Shown here in pieces: positions 10,772-23,074 of a stretch of 64,000 nt of DNA (positions are counted from its first letter, which is position 1; each line of letters opens with the position of its first letter). The notes under the pieces are model-generated. The model had not been told where the DNA came from, searched no databases, and saw only the letters and a program-made list of their open reading frames with translations. Position numbers and translations under genes: made by a program. The stretch is from Zea mays (lineage: Eukaryota > Streptophyta > Magnoliopsida > Poales > Poaceae). The stretch spans positions 116,837,789 through 116,901,788 of the forward strand of contig NC_050101.1 in NCBI RefSeq assembly GCF_902167145.1, in the 5' to 3' direction.

Positions 10772-13700
10772 TCAATATTTCCGCTTCAAATCCTGATACA
10801 TCTTGGTAATACTAGGATGAATAGAATAATCCGAGTCATGAGCCTCTTTCAATATAGTCTCTCGAAGGCTTTCAATATCAGGAACACACATCCTGTCCTT
10901 GAACCATACAATGCCTTGCTCATCTTCTGTAAATTCCGGAACTCGACCTTCAGTAATCAGATCCTTAATCTCTTTTATTTTAGCATCATCAAGTTGACCT
11001 TTGCGGATTTCTTGCTCCAAAGTAGGTTCCACATCAATAGTAACTCCTTCAGTATGAGCAACTATCCCCAGGTTAAGTCTCCTAAAATCCTCAACAATCT
11101 CATTAGGTAGCTGGGCAACAATAGCTGAATGAACATGCTCCTTTCGACTCAAGGCATCTGCAACCAAATTTGCCTTGCCCGGGTGATAGTGAATCTCCAA
11201 ATCATAATCCTTAATAAACTCCAACCCACGGCGTTGCCTAAGGTTGAGATCCTTCTGAGTGAATATATACTTCAGACTCTTATGATCCGTATATACTTGG
11301 CACTTGGTCCCCATGATATAATGTCTCCAAATCTTAAGCGCATGCACAACGGCTGCCAATTCCAAGTCATGAGTGGGGTAGTTCAATTCATGTTTCTGTA
11401 ACTGACGAGAAGCATATGCAATCACATGTCCTTCCTGCATGAGCACACATCCTAAGCCTTGGCCACATGCATCACAATAGATATCAAATCCTTTCTGTAG
11501 GTCTGGCATAACCAATACTGGGGGCGACATCAATCTTTTCTTCAATTGATCAAAGCTGTCTTGGCACTTCTCGTCCCACTTAAATTCTCTTCCTTTCTCC
11601 AAAAGTGAAGTCATAGGCTTAGCAATCTTAGAAAATCCTTCAATAAATCTACGATAATATCCTGCTAATCCCAAGAAACTCTGAATCTCAGTAACTGTAG
11701 TGGGTACTCTCCACTCCATTATCTCCTTAACCTTAGCAGGATCCACTGATATTCCTCCATTAGAAATAATATGACCAAGAAATGGCACCTCGCCAATCCA
11801 AAACTCGCACTTGCTGAACTTGGCATATAGCTGGTTATCTCGTAGCTTCTGTAGCACCAATCTCAGATGTTCCTCGTGATCACTATCACTCTTGGAATAG
11901 ATAAGAATATCGTCGATGAATACCACGACGAATCTATCCAAATACTCCATAAACACCTTATTCATCAAGTTCATAAAATAAGCTGGCGCATTGGTTAATC
12001 CAAATGACATAACAGTAAACTCATATAATCCATATCGAGTCGAGAAAGCCATCTTGGGAATATCCGATAGTCTAATCCTCATCTGATGGTAACCAGATCG
12101 GAGATCAATCTTCGAGAATACTCTAGCACCTTTCATCTGATCAAATAAATCCTCAATACGGGGTAACGAATACTTGTTCTTCACAGTAACATCATTAAGA
12201 GATCTATAGTCCACACACATCCGCTGGGATCCATCCTTCTTCTGTACAAACAGAACTGGTGCTCCCCACGGTGAGGAACTCGGACGAATGTACCCAGCCT
12301 CTTGTAACTCAGTTAACTGCTTCTTCAGTTCCTCCAACTCTTCTACGACCATCCTATATGGCCGTTTAGAAATAGGGGCAGTTCCAGGTAGGAGATCAAT
12401 AACAAACTCAACTTCTCTATCAGGTGGCATCCCTGGTAACTCCTCTGGGAAGACATCCAGAAAATCTCTAACCACACGGATGTTGTCACCAACAAACTCC
12501 TCAGGTATAAAGAACATTGCACGTTTGGATGAGGTGGTCACTGCAATATTAACTTGAAATCTTTCTCCTTTAGTGGTAGTGAGTTCTACGGTACCTCTGC
12601 CACATGCTATAATGGCCTTCGCCTCTCTTAACCATGACATACCAAGGATCAGATCTATACTGCTTGACTCTAATATTATAGCAGTAGCTCCAAATTCTCT
12701 ACCCATAATTGTTAATGTCAATCTACGTGTCATTTGATTCGCCTCAACAGGCCCTTTAGGTGTAATTACTATCATGGGTTTTCTCATATTTAGCAGTGGT
12801 ATTTCATTTGTGTTGGCATATCTAGCAGACATAAATGAATGTGTAGCACCAGAATCAAATAAGATGGTTGCAGGAATTGCATTAACATAAAACATACCAA
12901 GTATGATGTCAGCACCATCTGGAGTAGCATCAACGCTGACTTGATTAACCTTGGCAATAGAGTATCCCTTGCCAGATCCTGGAGTTTGCTGCCTGTTCTG
13001 AACTGGAGTAGCAGCAATCCTCTGTGGGCAGACATTTGCATAGTGTCCAGTCTTCCCACACTTGAAACACGTAGTGCCTGGACTCTGTCCTGAGAACTTC
13101 GTCGGGGTGCCAGTAGGGGTAGCCTGTCGAGGAGGTGGAGTCCTCAGTGGTGATTGCTGAACTGGGCGCTGGCCTCCGCCAGTGCGAACTGGTGTACCCT
13201 GGGGTGAACTGTAGCGAGGACGAACACTGCTGCTTCCTTGTCCCTGAGATATAGCCTTTCTCTTCAAATCTCCAAGCTGAACGCGCTTGTGTTCAATAGC
13301 TAGCGCCTTATCAAGTAGCCTCTGAAATGATGGAAATGTATGTGCCACTAGAGCATACTGCAGGGGTCCATTAAGTCCTTCAATGAAATGCTCTTGCTTC
13401 CTCTCATCTTCAGCAACTTCACCAGGGGCATATCTGGATAACTGGATGAACTTGTCGCGATACTCGCTGACTGACATACTTCCTTGCTTCAGCGATAGAA
13501 ATTCCTTCTTCTTTATCTTCATCAATCCAGCTGGTATATGATAATTCCGGAACTGTGTGCTAAACTCTGCCCAAGTGATAGTATCAGCGGCATCGTGGGC
13601 AGCAGTATATGAATCCCACCAGTCAGTCGCAGGACCCGTCAGACGTCCAGAAGCATATAAAATCTTCTCCCGATCAGTGCATTGTGCAATATTCAACATC

Positions 13701-14203
13701 TTCTCAACGGACTTCAGCCAATCATCTGCATCCAGTGGATCAGGAGAGCTTGCAAATGTAGGTGGCTTATGACTCATGAACTCCCTATGCTTATCTCGGG
13801 GTGGAACTGGTGGTGGTGGAGGAGGCAGTGGTACTTGTTGCTGTTGCTGCTGCTGTTGTTGTTGTTGCATTTGCTGTTGCAGCTGCTGTTGTTGCGCCCT
13901 CCTTTCCTGGCATATCTCCTCTCGCTCCTGGCGCAACTCCTGTCGTATCTCTTCTCTTTCTTGACGCATCTCCTGGCGTTCTTGCTGCATCTGTGCACGC
14001 ATATCTGCCATGGTGTCCGCCATTTGCTGCATCATCCTCATCTGAGCAGCAACCAGTGGGTCAACTCCGCCAGGTGGAGGATTAGGAGGATTCATCTCTG
14101 CAAGCTGTGGCTGGGGTTGTCTATATATCCACCGAGTGTGTCGATTAGGAGGCAAATCAATTCCACCACCCCGCCTGGTATTGACCGTTTGAGTTAGATA
14201 CAT
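10772..14203 (-). CDS. gag-pol: element A copy 1: Gag-protease-RT-RNase H polyprotein (truncated Pol)
   Basis: One frame of about 1143 codons from the first ATG at 14203; the frame stays open to 14245 but begins there with TTG. Order: a glutamate/glutamine-rich coiled coil and polyQ/polyP tract (13800-14010), retrotransposon Gag domain (about 13250-13790), CCHC knuckle [14 protein letters not shown] (about 13030-13072), aspartic protease with FDSGATHSF (about 12840-12870), reverse transcriptase with FIDD (about 11910-11925), RNase H with [11 protein letters not shown] (about 11450-11485), and the start of the integrase zinc finger, where it stops. Gag packages the RNA; the enzymes make the cDNA. 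Without integrase on the same frame this copy should not be autonomous. Identical at protein level to copy 2. Confidence 0.95.
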   Translation of the reverse strand: MYLTQTVNTRRGGGIDLPPNRHTRWIYRQPQPQLAEMNPPNPPPGGVDPLVAAQMRMMQQMADTMADMRAQMQQERQEMRQEREEIRQELRQEREEICQERRAQQQQLQQQMQQQQQQQQQQQVPLPPPPPPVPPRDKHREFMSHKPPTFASSPDPLDADDWLKSVEKMLNIAQCTDREKILYASGRLTGPATDWWDSYTAAHDAADTITWAEFSTQFRNYHIPAGLMKIKKKEFLSLKQGSMSVSEYRDKFIQLSRYAPGEVAEDERKQEHFIEGLNGPLQYALVAHTFPSFQRLLDKALAIEHKRVQLGDLKRKAISQGQGSSSVRPRYSSPQGTPVRTGGGQRPVQQSPLRTPPPRQATPTGTPTKFSGQSPGTTCFKCGKTGHYANVCPQRIAATPVQNRQQTPGSGKGYSIAKVNQVSVDATPDGADIILGMFYVNAIPATILFDSGATHSFMSARYANTNEIPLLNMRKPMIVITPKGPVEANQMTRRLTLTIMGREFGATAIILESSSIDLILGMSWLREAKAIIACGRGTVELTTTKGERFQVNIAVTTSSKRAMFFIPEEFVGDNIRVVRDFLDVFPEELPGMPPDREVEFVIDLLPGTAPISKRPYRMVVEELEELKKQLTELQEAGYIRPSSSPWGAPVLFVQKKDGSQRMCVDYRSLNDVTVKNKYSLPRIEDLFDQMKGARVFSKIDLRSGYHQMRIRLSDIPKMAFSTRYGLYEFTVMSFGLTNAPAYFMNLMNKVFMEYLDRFVVVFIDDILIYSKSDSDHEEHLRLVLQKLRDNQLYAKFSKCEFWIGEVPFLGHIISNGGISVDPAKVKEIMEWRVPTTVTEIQSFLGLAGYYRRFIEGFSKIAKPMTSLLEKGREFKWDEKCQDSFDQLKKRLMSPPVLVMPDLQKGFDIYCDACGQGLGCVLMQEGHVIAYASRQLQKHELNYPTHDLELAAVVHALKIWRHYIMGTKCQVYTDHKSLKYIFTQKDLNLRQRRGLEFIKDYDLEIHYHPGKANLVADALSRKEHVHSAIVAQLPNEIVEDFRRLNLGIVAHTEGVTIDVEPTLEQEIRKGQLDDAKIKEIKDLITEGRVPEFTEDEQGIVWFKDRMCVPDIESLRETILKEAHDSDYSIHPSITKMYQDLKRKY
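13800..13890 (-). repeat. CAG/CAA repeat encoding polyglutamine in A gag (copy 1)
   Basis: On the minus strand, runs of CAG and CAA codons give an interrupted Q tract followed by consecutive prolines. The same tract is at 22222-22312 in copy 2 with no length difference, notable because such repeats mutate fast; this agrees with a very recent duplication. Confidence 0.85.
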
Positions 14204-14652
14204 ATGGTAAGAGAATAGCAGACAAGGCAGGTATTTACAAATCAAGTTACTTTGGGGGATTTATTAGCTAAGCAGATTAATATTTTACCTACTATAGCTA
14301 ATTCATACCTTTTGTTGGATGTCCATAATATATCAATCAATCAAAGAAGCAAATCAGGCATTTATCATTAGCACAATCAACCAATCATTTTTAAATAAAG
14401 AAAATAGTTTTAAATTTTATCTTAGGTTCCCTATCTCTTAAAAAGATCATAGTGGTAGGATTCCAAGGTGTGAAATCCTTCTTGTCTTAGAGTAGAAAAA
14501 GAGAAGATTAATCAGAGTAGAAAAGCAAAAGGTGAGATAAGACCAAGATGAGATAAGTATAGAATGAATCAGAATAAGGTAAGTAGAGAAGGGTTTTATC
14601 CATTTCTATCTAGGTTTTGTCCTACAGTCAACATTTCCTCTGATACCACTTC
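14204..14652 (-). other. element A copy 1 leader (5' untranslated region)
   Basis: About 450 bases between the PBS side of the 5' LTR and the gag ATG. AT-rich, with no ORF of note. Unlike elements B and C, A has no pre-gag ORF here. Confidence 0.75.
14634..14648 (-). other. primer-binding site, element A copy 1
   Basis: Minus-strand tggtatcagaggaaa, a few bases inside the 5' LTR end. tggtatcagag is the usual match to the 3' end of initiator tRNA-Met in plant chromoviruses. Confidence 0.85.
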
Positions 14653-17600
14653 TGTCACACCCGGCTTTAAGGAACAAAGCCAGGTGCATCTCATACATGC
14701 GCCAAGAAGACAACATATATAATAACAGAGTGTATAGAGATAAATGTCAATAACATCAGAGTATTTATTACATAGGGGAAGACTTATTACAAAATAAAAG
14801 ATAAATATAAAACGAACTAAGGATCGTTGGCGCCAATGTCAACTGAGAAACGCCACCTAGATCAGATCATACTCCTCGCCTTGTGGCTCCTCCTGAACCA
14901 CCTGTTCTTCTCCTGTGGGGGGGGGTGTGAGACAGTAAGGGTGAGCTCACACATGATCATAGCTCAACAAGTTGTGGGGAACCAGTGGACATAAACTCAC
15001 AAAGGTGTGAGTTCATGTGATGTGTAAGGCTAAATCAATGACAGGGGTTAAAGCTGAGCATTGCTTTTAAGTAGTTGGTCAAACTTTTATTAGCAGTTAC
15101 TAAGTGTAAGTAAATACCAAACCTTAAGTAAAGTAATTGAACAAAATTAATAATAAACCCATGCAATGCAAATGACAAAATTGAATTTAAGTTCCATAAT
15201 TTAAACATCAGAGAGTCCTGAGCTGCTCATGACCGTGAGCTCGGCTAGTATACCAGTTTTATACTCTGCAGAGGTTGTACCCTTTACCCACAAGTCATGT
15301 TACCCATCTGCCAAGGGGTCGCGACTCCCATACACCTCTACCTAGGAAGCGCGACAGGGCAACACTACGAGGCCTTTACAAAGTTCCACTAGCTTCCGAA
15401 AACCCGCTACAGTTATGGGAAGAGCACTTGCAAGAATCCCCCGTCTGACCGCCATCGCAGCTAAATCAACCCGAGAACCTCCTTGCATGCAACTCCCCTA
15501 CTGCCCTTGCCCCTTTCGGGTAAGGTAGTCTTCCACTAGCTTTCCTAATTAGTCAGCCAAGGGCGTCCCATTAAACCCTTGTGGTGGCACGTGTTTCTCA
15601 AGTTAAGCTCTATGTTCCAATTAACATTAATGAACTTGACATGAACATAAATAGAATAACAAGAATAATTGGAACATAGGTATAATAAATGATTATCCCA
15701 AAACCATGTAAAGTCATAGCAAACTACCCAAGTGATTCAGGGGTAAACAAGGTAATGACATAAACAATCTAGGGTGACCTATTGGGTCCCATCAAAATTA
15801 ACCTATGCATAAATAAATGGTATTAAAGAACATTATTGGGTAAAAAGTGGTCAAGGGCACAATTTGCCTTCAATGAGCTCCTGCTCAGCTACTTCAACCT
15901 GCTGCTCACCAGGATCCTCGGTCACGGGTTCTTCTACTCGCCACAATACAAACAAGCATAGTGCATATAGAGAAATTAACATTACACCAAACATATGTAC
16001 AAAATACACAGTAATAATCTACACATTAAAATAAAATCCTAGGAACAGGAATCATAATTTTTTCGAGTTATAGATTTTAAGTTATGGATTTTCAAAGGTT
16101 TTATGTGTTTAAGATAGGTTAAGTGAGAATTAATTTTTCTTACTGTTTTCATGACAAAACAGAGACTCTAAGTGATAGATAATAAAATTACAAAATTTTA
16201 GGAACTGGAATGGAGTAATTTGGAGTTCATAGGCATTTTCTATGAATTATTGAAGTTCTAGCAATTATTTTCCTGTTAAAAATCTATTTTCTATTTCATT
16301 TATTCAATTTAAACGATCTCTGGACTGGGCCTCAAATTCATAAAAGGTCAGGGGGCTCGGGATAAGAATCCCCAGACACAGAGAACAGTCCACAACGGAC
16401 GACAGGTTGATTATAATAAAACAGAGGGTCTCTTTTGACTAATTTGCCCGCGAAGGGGTATCGCGATATCTGGGTCGTTGGATCACAATCCAATGGCACG
16501 GATTAGATCCACACCCACCCGAACAGGTACGCCACATGGGCCACCCGATCGACATCTAACGGTTGCGTTTTAATGAAACGTGATCCAACCAGGACCACCC
16601 GATCATGATCTGAGGGCCGAGACACCACAACGGTTTGATGAGATCGCGATCCAATCCGGCCCATCCGATCCGCGATCCACGGTTAGTAGTCGCCCAAGCC
16701 CCCATCGGATCGCATCCACCCATCAAAATCTCAACAGCACAGAGCATTTCTTCTACCCTCGACACTCTCTCTCCTCACCGCGACCCGAGCTCGACGGAGC
16801 TACAACGCTCGATTGATTGAAATCGCACGCTAGAGGTAAAGGCGGCCGCTAGGTAAAGGACTCATCGAGGACTCGCCCGCCATTACGCTACTCGCGTTGG
16901 AAGGGGCGGGGGTAGGAGGAGATCCTTACCGAACTACGCGACGCAGAGAGCTGACGGCAAAGGGGCGAGCTCCACGGCGGAAACACAGCTCCGACGACGA
17001 ATCTAGGCCAGGACCGGACGCTACTCCGCCCAATAACGCGATGCGTGGATTCCCCAGGTAGTGGCAAAGCACACGCGCTGCTACCCACGGCCACCCGATT
17101 GTGCGAATCCGAAATACCCCGCAGCAGCGCTCCTCTCTTTTCACAAAGCTTTTGCGCGGCGGGCAACTTCCCAGGGTACGACAGCCGGCTCTCGGTCGTG
17201 GGTCAACAGGAAGGCACCGAGGCTCCCTTTTATCCCCACAGTCCGGGTCAAAGGAGAGGAACGGGTTGGACCATGATTCCTGAATCCAGCGGCACCGGCG
17301 ACGTCCGCCATGCACGGGCGGGTTCGTTGCGAAGGGATAGAGCTGGCTTCCCTGGTCCACATGCCAGATAGAGACGGCTCGGGCAGGCTCACCACCGAGT
17401 CGATGGCAGGCGGGCCCGAGGTCGCAGCGACGCAAGGGACGGAGCGCAGTCGGCTTGCAGAGCTGACATGTGGTCCCACGCACAAGCGAGCGTCGATAGG
17501 CATAAGCGACTGCCCCGTGGGGTCAGGATGTCAGCGCCTGCCCGTTAGCTGGGCCGCGCGCGCCAGCGAGGGAAATAGAAGGTGGGCCGAATTGGGATCT

Positions 17601-17971
17601 ACGACCCAGTACGCTTCCCCTTTTTTTCTTTTATGTTTTATTTTCTGTTTTTCTTTTATAATTGTTTTGAATCAAATTTGAATTTGAATATAATTTTAAC
17701 CTTTGAATTAAATGCACACATTCCCATTCTATTATGGAAATATTTATATTTTATTACATATTATTTTTTTACATTATTTTTATATATTCACAAAATGCAC
17801 ACAAAAATGAAACCTCGGCATGATGCAAAATTTTTGTGGCTTTTATGTTATTAATTATTTGTTTTTACCTACGGTGTACACATGTGATGATGCACAAAGG
17901 TTAAACTCACATAAGGAGAAATTGTTTCTCTATTGATATTATTTCTTACAATTTACAAAGTGGGTATTACA
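14653..17971 (-). repeat. element A LTR 2 (middle, mosaic LTR)
   Basis: A 3319-bp LTR shared by both internal regions. Left of 15988 it carries the LTR 3 allele at about 20 diagnostic positions. Right of the T-run at about 16058-16063 it carries the LTR 1 allele at about 45 positions. The private differences I found are one g-run length (nine g's near 14920) and a16941. Confidence 0.95.
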
Positions 17972-17974
17972 AAT

Positions 17975-17990
17975 CCTACCCCCCTTAAAA
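17975..17990 (-). other. polypurine tract, element A copy 2
   Basis: Same minus-strand ttttaaggggggtagg as copy 1, next to the middle LTR. Confidence 0.85.
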
Positions 17991-18009
17991 ATAATCTCGT
18001 CCTCGAGAT

Positions 18010-19107
18010 TTAGGAGGAACGAGGAAAAAGATGGGGAAAATCTATGCGAAGCTCTTCTTCTCTTTCCCAAGTTGCTTCATCTTCACCATGGTGACTCCAT
18101 TGTACCTTACACATCTTTACCACCTTATTTCTTGTAACTCGAGTCAATATATCTAGAATCTTGATCGGGTACTCCGTGTAAGTCAAATCACCCTGAACAC
18201 TTAGCTCTTCCATCGGTAATTGTTCCTCAGGGACACAGAGACACTTCTTAAGTTGAGACACGTGAAACACATTATGCACATCCGACAGACTAGCAGGTAA
18301 CTCGAGTTGATATGCCATCTCCCCAACTCGCCTAAAGATCAAGAATGGCCCAATATAGCGAGGGGACAATTTGCCCTTAACTTTGAATCTCCTCATTCCA
18401 CGAAGTGGTGACACCTTGAGGTACACATAATCTCCTTCTTTAAATTCCAGTGGTCTCCTTCTATTATCAGCATAGCTCTTTTGCCTGGTTTGAGCCACTC
18501 TCAAATTTTCTCGAATTATACGAACTTGTTCTTCTGCTTTTTGAATCAGTTCAGGCCCAAAGAACTGTCTTTTTCCAGTTTGATCCCAATATAGAGGAGT
18601 CCTGCACTTCCTCCCATATAAAGCCTCAAAAGCTGACATCTTCAGACTGGTCTGATAACTATTGTTATATGAGAACTCAGCATATGGTAGACTTTTATCC
18701 CAACTTCCTCCATGCTGAAGGGCACAAGCTCTCAACATATCTTCCAATACTTGATTAGTCCTTTCAGTCTGTCCATCAGTCTGAGGGTGATAAGCCGTAC
18801 TAAAATTCAACTTTGTACTCATGTTCTCATGAAAGCTTCTCCAAAATCTTGAGGTAAACTGCGAACCTTGATCAGACACGATCTTCTTCGGTACTCCATG
18901 CAAACACACAATCCGAGCCATATACAACTCTGCAAGCTGAGAACCTTTATAAGTAGTCATCACAGGAATAAAGTGAGCCACTTTAGTCAATCTATCCACA
19001 ATCACCCATATAGCATCATATCCTTTATGGGTGCGAGGCAATCCAGTAATAAAATCCATACCAATCTCTTCCCACTTCCACTTGGGTATCTTCAGTGGAT
19101 GTAACAA
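18010..19107 (-). pseudogene. pol: element A copy 2: integrase core and chromodomain
   Basis: Identical in amino-acid sequence to 9588-10685: integrase D, D, E residues in GMDFITG, IVSDQG and GQTERTN, and a C-terminal chromodomain. The same upstream stop and frameshift separate it from the gag-pol frame, so it is equally unable to be made by normal translation. Confidence 0.93.
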
Positions 19108-19193
19108 TCCAGCTGGCCTCTTTCAGCCTTAACTCTTTGACATACATCGCACATAGCCACATGTGCAGCCACATCTCTTTTCAATCCATACCA
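19108..19193 (-). pseudogene. element A copy 2: broken integrase zinc-binding segment
   Basis: Carries the same TGA (19194-19196) and the same small deletion as copy 1. Sharing of two independent lesions shows that copies 1 and 2 descend from one already disabled element. Confidence 0.88.
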
Positions 19194-22100
19194 TCAATAT
19201 TTCCGCTTCAAATCCTGATACATCTTGGTAATACTAGGATGAATAGAATAATCCGAGTCATGAGCCTCTTTCAATATAGTCTCTCGAAGGCTTTCAATAT
19301 CAGGAACACACATCCTGTCCTTGAACCATACAATGCCTTGCTCATCTTCTGTAAATTCCGGAACTCGACCTTCAGTAATCAGATCCTTAATCTCTTTTAT
19401 TTTAGCATCATCAAGTTGACCTTTGCGGATTTCTTGCTCCAAAGTAGGTTCCACATCAATAGTAACTCCTTCAGTATGAGCAACTATCCCCAGGTTAAGT
19501 CTCCTAAAATCCTCAACAATCTCATTAGGTAGCTGGGCAACAATAGCTGAATGAACATGCTCCTTTCGACTCAAGGCATCTGCAACCAAATTTGCCTTGC
19601 CCGGGTGATAGTGAATCTCCAAATCATAATCCTTAATAAACTCCAACCCACGGCGTTGCCTAAGGTTGAGATCCTTCTGAGTGAATATATACTTCAGACT
19701 CTTATGATCCGTATATACTTGGCACTTGGTCCCCATGATATAATGTCTCCAAATCTTAAGCGCATGCACAACGGCTGCCAATTCCAAGTCATGAGTGGGG
19801 TAGTTCAATTCATGTTTCTGTAACTGACGAGAAGCATATGCAATCACATGTCCTTCCTGCATGAGCACACATCCTAAGCCTTGGCCACATGCATCACAAT
19901 AGATATCAAATCCTTTCTGTAGGTCTGGCATAACCAATACTGGGGGCGACATCAATCTTTTCTTCAATTGATCAAAGCTGTCTTGGCACTTCTCGTCCCA
20001 CTTAAATTCTCTTCCTTTCTCCAAAAGCGAAGTCATAGGCTTAGCAATCTTAGAAAATCCTTCAATAAATCTACGATAATATCCTGCTAATCCCAAGAAA
20101 CTCTGAATCTCAGTAACTGTAGTGGGTACTCTCCACTCCATTATCTCCTTAACCTTAGCAGGATCCACTGATATTCCTCCATTAGAAATAATATGACCAA
20201 GAAATGGCACCTCGCCAATCCAAAACTCGCACTTGCTGAACTTGGCATATAGCTGGTTATCTCGTAGCTTCTGTAGCACCAATCTCAGATGTTCCTCGTG
20301 ATCACTATCACTCTTGGAATAGATAAGAATATCGTCGATGAATACCACGACGAATCTATCCAAATACTCCATAAACACCTTATTCATCAAGTTCATAAAA
20401 TAAGCTGGCGCATTGGTTAATCCAAATGACATAACAGTAAACTCATATAATCCATATCGAGTCGAGAAAGCCATCTTGGGAATATCCGATAGTCTAATCC
20501 TCATCTGATGGTAACCAGATCGGAGATCAATCTTCGAGAATACTCTAGCACCTTTCATCTGATCAAATAAATCCTCAATACGGGGTAACGAATACTTGTT
20601 CTTCACAGTAACATCATTAAGAGATCTATAGTCCACACACATCCGCTGGGATCCATCCTTCTTCTGTACAAACAGAACTGGTGCTCCCCACGGTGAGGAA
20701 CTCGGACGAATGTACCCAGCCTCTTGTAACTCAGTTAACTGCTTCTTCAGTTCCTCCAACTCTTCTACGACCATCCTATATGGCCGTTTAGAAATAGGGG
20801 CAGTTCCAGGTAGGAGATCAATAACAAACTCAACTTCTCTATCAGGTGGCATCCCTGGTAACTCCTCTGGGAAGACATCCAGAAAATCTCTAACCACACG
20901 GATGTTGTCACCAACAAACTCCTCAGGTATAAAGAACATTGCACGTTTGGATGAGGTGGTCACTGCAATATTAACTTGAAATCTTTCTCCTTTAGTGGTA
21001 GTGAGTTCTACGGTACCTCTGCCACATGCTATAATGGCCTTCGCCTCTCTTAACCATGACATACCAAGGATCAGATCTATACTGCTTGACTCTAATATTA
21101 TAGCAGTAGCTCCAAATTCTCTACCCATAATTGTTAATGTCAATCTACGTGTCATTTGATTCGCCTCAACAGGCCCTTTAGGTGTAATTACTATCATGGG
21201 TTTTCTCATATTTAGCAGTGGTATTTCATTTGTGTTGGCATATCTAGCAGACATAAATGAATGTGTAGCACCAGAATCAAATAAGATGGTTGCAGGAATT
21301 GCATTAACATAAAACATACCAAGTATGATGTCAGCACCATCTGGAGTAGCATCAACGCTGACTTGATTAACCTTGGCAATAGAGTATCCCTTGCCAGATC
21401 CTGGAGTTTGCTGCCTGTTCTGAACTGGAGTAGCAGCAATCCTCTGTGGGCAGACATTTGCATAGTGTCCAGTCTTCCCACACTTGAAACACGTAGTGCC
21501 TGGACTCTGTCCTGAGAACTTCGTCGGGGTGCCAGTAGGGGTAGCCTGTCGAGGAGGTGGAGTCCTCAGTGGTGATTGCTGAACTGGGCGCTGGCCTCCG
21601 CCAGTGCGAACTGGTGTACCCTGGGGTGAACTGTAGCGAGGACGAACACTGCTGCTTCCTTGTCCCTGAGATATAGCCTTTCTCTTCAAATCTCCAAGCT
21701 GAACGCGCTTGTGTTCAATAGCTAGCGCCTTATCAAGTAGCCTCTGAAATGATGGAAATGTATGTGCCACTAGAGCATACTGCAGGGGTCCATTAAGTCC
21801 TTCAATGAAATGCTCTTGCTTCCTCTCATCTTCAGCAACTTCACCAGGGGCATATCTGGATAACTGGATGAACTTGTCGCGATACTCGCTGACTGACATA
21901 CTTCCTTGCTTCAGCGATAGAAATTCCTTCTTCTTTATCTTCATCAATCCAGCTGGTATATGATAATTCCGGAACTGTGTGCTAAACTCTGCCCAAGTGA
22001 TAGTATCAGCGGCATCGTGGGCAGCAGTATATGAATCCCACCAGTCAGTCGCAGGACCCGTCAGACGTCCAGAAGCATATAAAATCTTCTCCCGATCAGT

Positions 22101-22625
22101 GCATTGTGCAATATTCAACATCTTCTCAACGGACTTCAGCCAATCATCTGCATCCAGTGGATCAGGAGAGCTTGCAAATGTAGGTGGCTTATGACTCATG
22201 AACTCCCTATGCTTATCTCGGGGTGGAACTGGTGGTGGTGGAGGAGGCAGTGGTACTTGTTGCTGTTGCTGCTGCTGTTGTTGTTGTTGCATTTGCTGTT
22301 GCAGCTGCTGTTGTTGCGCCCTCCTTTCCTGGCATATCTCCTCTCGCTCCTGGCGCAACTCCTGTCGTATCTCTTCTCTTTCTTGACGCATCTCCTGGCG
22401 TTCTTGCTGCATCTGTGCACGCATATCTGCCATGGTGTCCGCCATTTGCTGCATCATCCTCATCTGAGCAGCAACCAGTGGGTCAACTCCGCCAGGTGGA
22501 GGATTAGGAGGATTCATCTCTGCAAGCTGTGGCTGGGGTTGTCTATATATCCACCGAGTGTGTCGATTAGGAGGCAAATCAATTCCACCACCCCGCCTGG
22601 TATTGACCGTTTGAGTTAGATACAT
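19194..22625 (-). CDS. gag-pol: element A copy 2: Gag-protease-RT-RNase H polyprotein (truncated Pol)
   Basis: Translation identical to copy 1; the only DNA difference noticed in the internal region is c20028 against t11606, a third-position serine codon change in the RT/RNase H linker. Domains lie 8422 bases right of those in copy 1: coiled coil and polyQ (22222-22430), Gag, CCHC knuckle (about 21452-21494), protease DSGA (about 21270), RT FIDD (about 20335), RNase H (about 19890). First ATG at 22625. It ends at the TGA in the integrase zinc finger. Confidence 0.95.
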   Translation of the reverse strand: MYLTQTVNTRRGGGIDLPPNRHTRWIYRQPQPQLAEMNPPNPPPGGVDPLVAAQMRMMQQMADTMADMRAQMQQERQEMRQEREEIRQELRQEREEICQERRAQQQQLQQQMQQQQQQQQQQQVPLPPPPPPVPPRDKHREFMSHKPPTFASSPDPLDADDWLKSVEKMLNIAQCTDREKILYASGRLTGPATDWWDSYTAAHDAADTITWAEFSTQFRNYHIPAGLMKIKKKEFLSLKQGSMSVSEYRDKFIQLSRYAPGEVAEDERKQEHFIEGLNGPLQYALVAHTFPSFQRLLDKALAIEHKRVQLGDLKRKAISQGQGSSSVRPRYSSPQGTPVRTGGGQRPVQQSPLRTPPPRQATPTGTPTKFSGQSPGTTCFKCGKTGHYANVCPQRIAATPVQNRQQTPGSGKGYSIAKVNQVSVDATPDGADIILGMFYVNAIPATILFDSGATHSFMSARYANTNEIPLLNMRKPMIVITPKGPVEANQMTRRLTLTIMGREFGATAIILESSSIDLILGMSWLREAKAIIACGRGTVELTTTKGERFQVNIAVTTSSKRAMFFIPEEFVGDNIRVVRDFLDVFPEELPGMPPDREVEFVIDLLPGTAPISKRPYRMVVEELEELKKQLTELQEAGYIRPSSSPWGAPVLFVQKKDGSQRMCVDYRSLNDVTVKNKYSLPRIEDLFDQMKGARVFSKIDLRSGYHQMRIRLSDIPKMAFSTRYGLYEFTVMSFGLTNAPAYFMNLMNKVFMEYLDRFVVVFIDDILIYSKSDSDHEEHLRLVLQKLRDNQLYAKFSKCEFWIGEVPFLGHIISNGGISVDPAKVKEIMEWRVPTTVTEIQSFLGLAGYYRRFIEGFSKIAKPMTSLLEKGREFKWDEKCQDSFDQLKKRLMSPPVLVMPDLQKGFDIYCDACGQGLGCVLMQEGHVIAYASRQLQKHELNYPTHDLELAAVVHALKIWRHYIMGTKCQVYTDHKSLKYIFTQKDLNLRQRRGLEFIKDYDLEIHYHPGKANLVADALSRKEHVHSAIVAQLPNEIVEDFRRLNLGIVAHTEGVTIDVEPTLEQEIRKGQLDDAKIKEIKDLITEGRVPEFTEDEQGIVWFKDRMCVPDIESLRETILKEAHDSDYSIHPSITKMYQDLKRKY

Positions 22626-23074
22626 ATGGTAAGAGAATAGCAGACAAGGCAGGTATTTACAAATCAAGTTACTTTGGGGGATTTATTAGCTAAGCAGATT
22701 AATATTTTACCTACTATAGCTAATTCATACCTTTTGTTGGATGTCCATAATATATCAATCAATCAAAGAAGCAAATCAGGCATTTATCATTAGCACAATC
22801 AACCAATCATTTTTAAATAAAGAAAATAGTTTTAAATTTTATCTTAGGTTCCCTATCTCTTAAAAAGATCATAGTGGTAGGATTCCAAGGTGTGAAATCC
22901 TTCTTGTCTTAGAGTAGAAAAAGAGAAGATTAATCAGAGTAGAAAAGCAAAAGGTGAGATAAGACCAAGATGAGATAAGTATAGAATGAATCAGAATAAG
23001 GTAAGTAGAGAAGGGTTTTATCCATTTCTATCTAGGTTTTGTCCTACAGTCAACATTTCCTCTGATACCACTTC
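22626..23074 (-). other. element A copy 2 leader (5' untranslated region)
   Basis: Same AT-rich leader as 14204-14652. No ORF is seen. Confidence 0.75.
23056..23070 (-). other. primer-binding site, element A copy 2
   Basis: Minus-strand tggtatcagaggaaa just inside the right-hand LTR; initiator tRNA-Met type. Confidence 0.85.

Noticed and set aside
13557..14197. Plus-strand ORFs opposite A gag (leucine-, cysteine- or valine-rich)
   Set aside because: Antisense shadows of the polyQ/polyP codons of gag.
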